64,000 nt of DNA from the NCBI RefSeq assembly GCF_009664975.1, contig NZ_WJXB01000008.1:162014-226013 (forward strand), in the 5' to 3' direction. The position numbers and the translations under genes were made by a program. The notes under the pieces are model-generated. The model searched no databases. It had not been told where the DNA came from and was given only the letters and a program-made list of their open reading frames with translations. Shown piece after piece: positions 59,346-64,000 of the stretch (within the stretch, counting starts at the first letter, position 1; each line of letters begins with the position of its first letter). The stretch is from Paenibacillus monticola (GTDB lineage Bacteria; Bacillota; Bacilli; Paenibacillales; Paenibacillaceae).

Positions 59346-61271
59346 ATGGCACGTTATTTTAATGGCAAAGAGATCGAACTGCTTGCTCCGGCGGGCACAT
59401 TTGATATTTTTAAGGAAGTTGTACAGTCGGGCTGTGATGCCGTTTATTTTGGGGGTCCAGTACTTAATATGAGAATGATGCGCAAGGGGTATAACTTGTC
59501 TCATGAGGAAATTGTAGAGGCACTTGATATCGCCCATCGCCTAGATAAGAAAGTATATGTCACCGTCAACAACCTGTTCAGTGAGGATGATGTGGAAGAG
59601 GCGCGTGAGTATTTGCGTTTTCTCGATGGGGCTCGTCCGGATGCGCTGATTGTGCAGGATATGGCAGTGCTTGAACTGATTCGCGAGATGGAGCTTTCCG
59701 TTCCTATCCACGCCTCGGTAATGATGAATGTGCACAACCTGGAGATGATGCATGCACTTCGTGATCTGGGCGTTAGCCGGGTGGTAACCTCACGCGAAAT
59801 GGATCTGAAGACTGCGAAAATGCTGGGGCAGCAGAGCGGAATGGAACTGGAATATTTCATTCATGGCGATATGTGTTCTGTGCACGGCGCAAATTGTTAT
59901 TTTAGCTCTCAGGTATTCGGCATGAGCAGCAACCGGGGCAAATGTATGAAGCCATGTCGGTGGGATTACCGGATTAAGAGAGAAGGCTATGTATTCCCGG
60001 CGGAATATCCGCTGGCCGTAAAGGATATGAACATGTACGAATATCTTCCTGAGCTGATTGAATCAGGCATTACTTCCTTCAAAATTGAAGGCCGGATGCG
60101 TGAAAAGGAATTTATGGTTTCGCTGGCTAACAGCTATAGTGAGGCGATTGACCGTTACATTGAAGATCCCCTGGGCTTTGACCGTACCGTTGGTTCCAAG
60201 GAGCTCTTTAATAACCGCAAGCGTGACTTCTCCACGGCCTATGCTTTTGGAAAGCCTGGACTAAGCAACATTAACCGTCGTTACGAGGGTACAGGCAAGT
60301 TCTATAGTACGGGAAAAGTGTTCAGTACACCAACAGAAGAACGCGAGTTGTCTGAGGGTCGTGTACAGCAGCTGCGGGAACGGCTGGGGAAAGAAAAACG
60401 TCCAGAGAGAGTGAAGCCTGAGCTGGCGGTACGTGTGAATAACATGGAGCAGGCTAGATTGGTGCTGGAGCTGGGAGTAGAACATTTATACCTGCCGGGT
60501 GATGTGTACGAACCAGACCAACCTTTTACGAAGCGGGATATTAAAATACTAGGAAACCTAAAAGGGAATACCAAGCTATACCTCGGGATGCCGCGGATGA
60601 TGACAGAACTGCACTTCGAACAATATGATCAATTACTGGGTGGAGAACGGTTGCCGATTGACGGGCTGCTGGTTACCAATCTGGGTGCACTTCGTCGTTA
60701 CAAAACGGCAGGGTACCCTATGATCGGGGATGCCAATCTGAACGTATATAATCATCTATCTGCCACACTATATGCGAATCTAGGGCTGAGCAAAATTACA
60801 GTATCACCAGAGATGACAATGGAGCATTTTGCTGCTTTTACCTCGCTGACCGATCTACCGCTGGAAGTTATCGTTCATGGCACACCGGCGCTGATGTATA
60901 TGGAGCATGACCTGTATGAGAATACCGAGGTGATGGAGCCGATTGGTGAGGAAGATAATCTTTTTGTAAGCAATGAGGTATTGGTATTAAAAACAGATAA
61001 GGGTGAGAATCCGGTCTATCGTGACCAATACGGCCGCAACCATTTGTTGTTCGCCAAGGAGCTTTGTTATTTGCCTATGCTGGCTGAGATGAGTGGATTG
61101 GGCATTTCTAGCTTCCGTATTGAAGGAGCAACTTATAGTGCTGAGCAGCTGCGTTCTATTATTGTTTCTTATCAGCATGCAATTAATGGATCTAATGATC
61201 AAGAGGATATGCTGGGCGGATTGAAGCCTGTATATGCGGGTTATACCTTAGGTGCGCTACAATTTAATTAA
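59346..61271 (+). CDS. Peptidase U32-family protein
   Basis: 641 residues, GGGAGG before the ATG. The N-terminal domain starts with ELLAPAGTFDIFKEVVQSGC, the family hallmark. The U32 signature is YFIHGDMCSVHGANCYFS followed by SSNRGKCMKPCRWDY, with the conserved cysteines of an iron-sulfur or zinc site. The closing sequence (FRIEGATYSAEQLRSIIVSY) is also typical. Many U32 proteins act in RNA hydroxylation or collagen breakdown. Which one applies here is not visible. The length suggests the two-domain subtype. Confidence 0.9.
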   Translation: MARYFNGKEIELLAPAGTFDIFKEVVQSGCDAVYFGGPVLNMRMMRKGYNLSHEEIVEALDIAHRLDKKVYVTVNNLFSEDDVEEAREYLRFLDGARPDALIVQDMAVLELIREMELSVPIHASVMMNVHNLEMMHALRDLGVSRVVTSREMDLKTAKMLGQQSGMELEYFIHGDMCSVHGANCYFSSQVFGMSSNRGKCMKPCRWDYRIKREGYVFPAEYPLAVKDMNMYEYLPELIESGITSFKIEGRMREKEFMVSLANSYSEAIDRYIEDPLGFDRTVGSKELFNNRKRDFSTAYAFGKPGLSNINRRYEGTGKFYSTGKVFSTPTEERELSEGRVQQLRERLGKEKRPERVKPELAVRVNNMEQARLVLELGVEHLYLPGDVYEPDQPFTKRDIKILGNLKGNTKLYLGMPRMMTELHFEQYDQLLGGERLPIDGLLVTNLGALRRYKTAGYPMIGDANLNVYNHLSATLYANLGLSKITVSPEMTMEHFAAFTSLTDLPLEVIVHGTPALMYMEHDLYENTEVMEPIGEEDNLFVSNEVLVLKTDKGENPVYRDQYGRNHLLFAKELCYLPMLAEMSGLGISSFRIEGATYSAEQLRSIIVSYQHAINGSNDQEDMLGGLKPVYAGYTLGALQFN

Positions 61272-61396
61272 TGTTTTAAATTTAAAATAAGCAGTATATA
61301 ATTGAGCCAGCAGTAATTGTTGCACTTATAAGTTATTATTTTCACAAAGTATCGGACAGATTAATATCTTTTATGCCAGAAAGCGAGGGAACCGTT

Positions 61397-62695
61397 TTGG
61401 AACAACAAGAATTCATTGGAAGAGAAGCAGTCGCCGCCAAGCGTAAGCAATATTTCTATCCTTGTACCGTACACTTTTACAAAAACTCGCCACAGCTGGT
61501 ACGTGGAAGTATGCAGTTTGTCTATGATGAACTGGGTAAGGAGTATACGGACTTTTTTGCTGGGGTATCAGTAGTGGCTTGTGGCCACTGTAATCCTGCG
61601 ATTACATCGCGGACAATAGCACAGCTGCAGCAGCTACAACATACGACGACTGTGTATCTTACCCAGCCAAGTGTGGATCTAGCCGAGCGGCTAGCGGAGT
61701 TACTGCCTGGAGATTTGCGCCGGACTTTTTTTGTGAATAGCGGTTCCGAGGCCAATGAAGGTGCTCTGCTGCTGGCGAGAATGCATACAGGGCGTAAAGG
61801 TTTTATCGCGCTGGAGAGTGGATTGCACGGACGAACGAATCTTACGATGAGTGTAACTGGGCTGCCAATGTGGAGAACAGATAAGTATCTGGATGAGGAT
61901 GTTGCCTTTATCGAGCGGGCGTATCAGCCTGGGCTTACGTTAGAAGAGGCTGCCACCCAGTCTTTGCAGAGCTTGGAACGCGTCCTAAAAGAAAAAGGTA
62001 ATACTATAGCAGCAATGATCGTGGAGCCGATTCAGGGTAATGGAGGCATGATCATGCCGGTGTCCTGGTACTTCCGTGAGGTAAAGGCGCTGCTGAACCA
62101 ATATGGTGTCCTGCTCATTGCGGATGAGATCCAGACTGGTTTCGGTCGTACAGGCGTTATGTTCGCCATGGAGCATTTCGATGTAGTTCCAGATATTATA
62201 AGTATGGCAAAAGCTCTGGGCAACGGAGTTCCGGTTGCGGCCTTCGCGACTTCGGATGAAATTGCCCTCTCCTTAAACCGGCCATCGGCCTCTACGTTTG
62301 GAGGAAATCCTGTCTCTGCGGCTACGGCACTCGCTGTGCTTGATTATATTCGGGATGAGCACCTTCCAGAGCGTGCAGCACAGCTGGGGGACCGGCTAAA
62401 GGCAGGCCTGAAGTCTCTTCAGGAACGTTATCCGGTACTGATTGCCGATGTGCGGGGAACCGGCCTTATGTTGGGCATGGAATTAATAGGTACAGGTACT
62501 TCTGATGCAGCATTGCTTACTGATTACGTACTGGAAGAGATGAAGGACCGTGGATACCTGATCGGCAAAAACGGGATCAACCGCAATGTGCTGGCCTTTC
62601 AGCCCCCGTTGATCATTACAGCAGCAGATATTGATGGTATGATTACTGTACTGAATGAAGTGCTGCTTCAAGCCTCTGCAGATGTCAGGAAATGA
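61397..62695 (+). CDS. Class III PLP-dependent aminotransferase
   Basis: 432 residues from the TTG at 61397, which follows GCGAGGGA at an eight-base spacing. The ATG at 61373 has no ribosome binding site. The PLP fold shows NSGSEANEGALLLAR, the acid LIADEIQTGFGRTGVMFA, and the Schiff-base Lys in ISMAKALGNGVPV. Relatives transfer amino groups from alanine, ornithine, GABA or similar donors. The AGXT2-like ending favours alanine:glyoxylate or beta-aminoisobutyrate types, but the substrate is not determined. The gene precedes a prenyltransferase by 18 bases. Confidence 0.9.
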   Translation: MEQQEFIGREAVAAKRKQYFYPCTVHFYKNSPQLVRGSMQFVYDELGKEYTDFFAGVSVVACGHCNPAITSRTIAQLQQLQHTTTVYLTQPSVDLAERLAELLPGDLRRTFFVNSGSEANEGALLLARMHTGRKGFIALESGLHGRTNLTMSVTGLPMWRTDKYLDEDVAFIERAYQPGLTLEEAATQSLQSLERVLKEKGNTIAAMIVEPIQGNGGMIMPVSWYFREVKALLNQYGVLLIADEIQTGFGRTGVMFAMEHFDVVPDIISMAKALGNGVPVAAFATSDEIALSLNRPSASTFGGNPVSAATALAVLDYIRDEHLPERAAQLGDRLKAGLKSLQERYPVLIADVRGTGLMLGMELIGTGTSDAALLTDYVLEEMKDRGYLIGKNGINRNVLAFQPPLIITAADIDGMITVLNEVLLQASADVRK

Positions 62696-62713
62696 ATATA
62701 AAGGAAGATTGCT

Positions 62714-63598
62714 ATGGCTATATTCAATGCTTTTAAACACACTGCTCTTAAACTAAAAATGTTCAGCGAACTGGTCATGTTCTCACACACCCTGTTCTCG
62801 CTGCCATTTGCGATCATATCGATGGTATGGGCGGCAGGAGGCTGGCCATCAGGCCATCTAATGTTGTGGGGACTCATAGCCCTAATTGGGGCGCGTAATG
62901 GTGCCAATGCTTTTAACCGCCTGGTTGATCGGACCTTTGACGGACAGAATCCACGTACGGCACATCGGCATCTGCCGCAACGGCTGCTTGCTGAGAAAGA
63001 AGTCGTCCTATTTGTCATCATCAACTATGCTTTGTTTATTGTAGCCTCTGGCATGCTGAACTTGCTCTGCCTGTTGCTGTCGCCAGTGGCGATCGTGTTG
63101 ATATCCAGCTATTCCTACACGAAACGATTTACCTTTCTTAGCCATCTTTACTTAGGTTTTGTCATTGCCTCAGCACCGATTGGTGCCTGGTTTGCCGTGA
63201 CGGGCAACATCGCCTTTACACCGTTTGTTATTGGTACTGTCGTGATGCTCTGGATCGCTGGCTTTGATATTATTTACGGCACACAGGATATTGATTTTGA
63301 CCGACGGCATGGCCTCTGGTCCATCCCGAGTTTCTTCGGTCTGGAGAATGCTCTGCTAATCTCGAAGGGCCTGCATTTTATTATGGTAATGCTGCTGCTA
63401 TTCCTCTACTTATGGCGTGATCTTGGCTGGATGTATCTGGTGGGAATCGGCATCGCTACGCTGCTCCTAATGACGGAGCATAAGATTATTAAGCCCTCAA
63501 ATCGCAAGATGATGAAGGTGGCTTCTTATAATCTGAATCAGGTGATCAGTATGGTGATATTGTTGTGTACGCTGGTTGATTATTTTTATGTTAGCTAA
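62714..63598 (+). CDS. UbiA-family prenyltransferase (4-hydroxybenzoate polyprenyltransferase-like)
   Basis: 294 residues, AAGGAAGA before the ATG. Eight or nine membrane helices. Both aspartate-rich motifs that bind prenyl diphosphate through magnesium are intact: NAFNRLVDRTFD and YGTQDIDFDRR. The protein looks like UbiA/MqnP, which prenylates an aromatic ring in quinone synthesis (the futalosine menaquinone route in many Firmicutes). The preceding aminotransferase is not a known partner, so the pathway here is inference. The ORF ends at 63598, and a 35-base gap leads into a repeat. Confidence 0.9.
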   Translation: MAIFNAFKHTALKLKMFSELVMFSHTLFSLPFAIISMVWAAGGWPSGHLMLWGLIALIGARNGANAFNRLVDRTFDGQNPRTAHRHLPQRLLAEKEVVLFVIINYALFIVASGMLNLLCLLLSPVAIVLISSYSYTKRFTFLSHLYLGFVIASAPIGAWFAVTGNIAFTPFVIGTVVMLWIAGFDIIYGTQDIDFDRRHGLWSIPSFFGLENALLISKGLHFIMVMLLLFLYLWRDLGWMYLVGIGIATLLLMTEHKIIKPSNRKMMKVASYNLNQVISMVILLCTLVDYFYVS

Positions 63599-63622
63599 AA
63601 GAGGATGGGAGGTTAGGAGAGG

Positions 63623-63760
63623 GCTGCACTACGCGGAATGTTTGGACTTACGATCGCTGTTATCCTCGGAATCCCTGAATTAAACCGCCTTCGCGGTAGG
63701 ATTCCGAGGATAAAGGCGAACGCTGACGCTTCTCCAGTTCCAAAATTCCTCTCCGTTCCG
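63623..63760 (-). repeat. Dispersed hairpin-forming intergenic repeat, copy 2
   Basis: Inverted copy of the 35516-35645 element. Its core has perfect 15-base arms, TTATCCTCGGAATCC (63660-63674) against GGATTCCGAGGATAA (63699-63713), and an inner CCGC..GCGG stem. Compared with copy 1, two positions in each arm change together so that pairing is kept. Confidence 0.85.
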
Positions 63761-63798
63761 TCCTAACCTGACAAGCAAGGGCTAACAACAAAAGACAA

Positions 63799-63825
63799 CC
63801 AGCCTACCCAACGGGGGTGGGCTGG
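63799..63825 (-). terminator. Possible minus-strand terminator
   Basis: CCAGCCTACCC (63799-63809) pairs with GGGTGGGCTGG (63815-63825). On the minus strand it is followed by TTGTCTTTTGTTGTT. It might end a gene that lies beyond the window on the minus strand. Confidence 0.35.
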
Positions 63826-63904
63826 AAAGAGCAAGGGAAAGTACGCTATGCTGCTTTCCCTAAATGCGTAAAGAGCGTATAGAGCATAAAAAGCGTAAGA
63901 GCGT

Positions 63905-64000
63905 ATAAAGATAAAGATAAAGATAAAGATAAAGATAAAGATAAAGATAAAGATAAAGATAAAGATAAAGATAAAGATAAAGATAAAGATAAAGATAAAG
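63905..64000 (+). repeat. Microsatellite-like (ATAAAG)16 tract to the window edge
   Basis: Exactly 16 copies of ATAAAG fill 63905-64000 and run off the end, so the full array may be longer. It is preceded by degenerate relatives (GCGTAAAGAGCGTATAGAGC and AAAAAGCGTAAGAGCG) between 63866 and 63904. No gene covers it. Confidence 0.95.

Overview
The window reads as chromosomal DNA of a Paenibacillus-like spore-forming Firmicute. Evidence: AAGGAGG-type ribosome binding sites throughout, a YesM/YesN two-component pair beside an LplB/LplC-type sugar ABC transporter, large S-layer-homology (SLH) exoproteins, a serS T-box leader, and class Ia plus class III ribonucleotide reductases. The assignment rests on gene content and style only.

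Region 1 (1-20.3 kb) is a beta-glucan utilisation locus. It holds the end of a DUF624-like membrane protein, a LacI-family regulator, a GH30 glucosidase, a 1080-residue glycoside phosphorylase of the GH94/GH149/GH161 group, two permeases and a lipoprotein binding protein, a YesM-like sensor kinase with an AraC-type response regulator, and a 2015-residue SLH-anchored GH16 laminarinase-like enzyme. A shared operator-like palindrome (core TCGAAACCGGTT) lies upstream of both the GH30 gene and the GH16 gene. The model is that the surface GH16 cuts beta-1,3-glucan, the ABC system imports oligosaccharides, and the cytoplasmic GH30 and phosphorylase finish the breakdown.

Region 2 (20.4-34.4 kb) is mixed: an AAC(3)-fold acetyltransferase, an ArsR-type regulator with an MFS transporter, a zinc-free MDR oxidoreductase, a 2.1k-residue secreted nuclease/5'-nucleotidase/SLH fusion, serS with its T-box, an SsuE-like FMN reductase and a GNAT acetyltransferase.

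Region 3 (34.4-41.6 kb) is a ribonucleotide reductase module, nrdD-nrdG-nrdA-nrdB, on the minus strand. Its leader combines a promoter carrying two NrdR-box-like sites, a cobalamin riboswitch and an intrinsic terminator just before nrdD. Upstream are five TCCACA motifs at an exact 11-bp period (DnaA-box-like) and a set of GGATCAAATCC palindromes, one with perfect 25-bp arms.

Region 4 (41.6-55.6 kb) is accessory DNA: a UPF0045 protein, a TIM-barrel isomerase, tRNA-Thr(CGT), an AT-rich patch with an interrupted small membrane gene, a 53-residue membrane protein and a 186-residue secreted protein of unknown function, a PdxR/MocR fragment, an ECF41-like sigma factor with an NDH-2-like flavoprotein, a TetR/ketopantoate-reductase-like divergent pair, a lipoprotein and a secreted hydrolase, a 32-residue membrane miniprotein, and a c-di-GMP riboswitch upstream of an LPXTG surface protein with a long Thr-Pro stalk.

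Region 5 (55.6-64 kb) is an ordinary cluster: NusG-II protein, Gx-type membrane protein, EcfA1-EcfA2-EcfT, peptidase U32, a class III aminotransferase and a UbiA prenyltransferase. It ends with one of two copies of a dispersed hairpin repeat and a 16-copy ATAAAG tract running to the window edge. The most noteworthy signals are regulatory and structural: the layered nrd control region, the c-di-GMP switch, the 11-bp phased array, the 53-nt palindrome, and a repeat family whose two copies show compensatory base changes.
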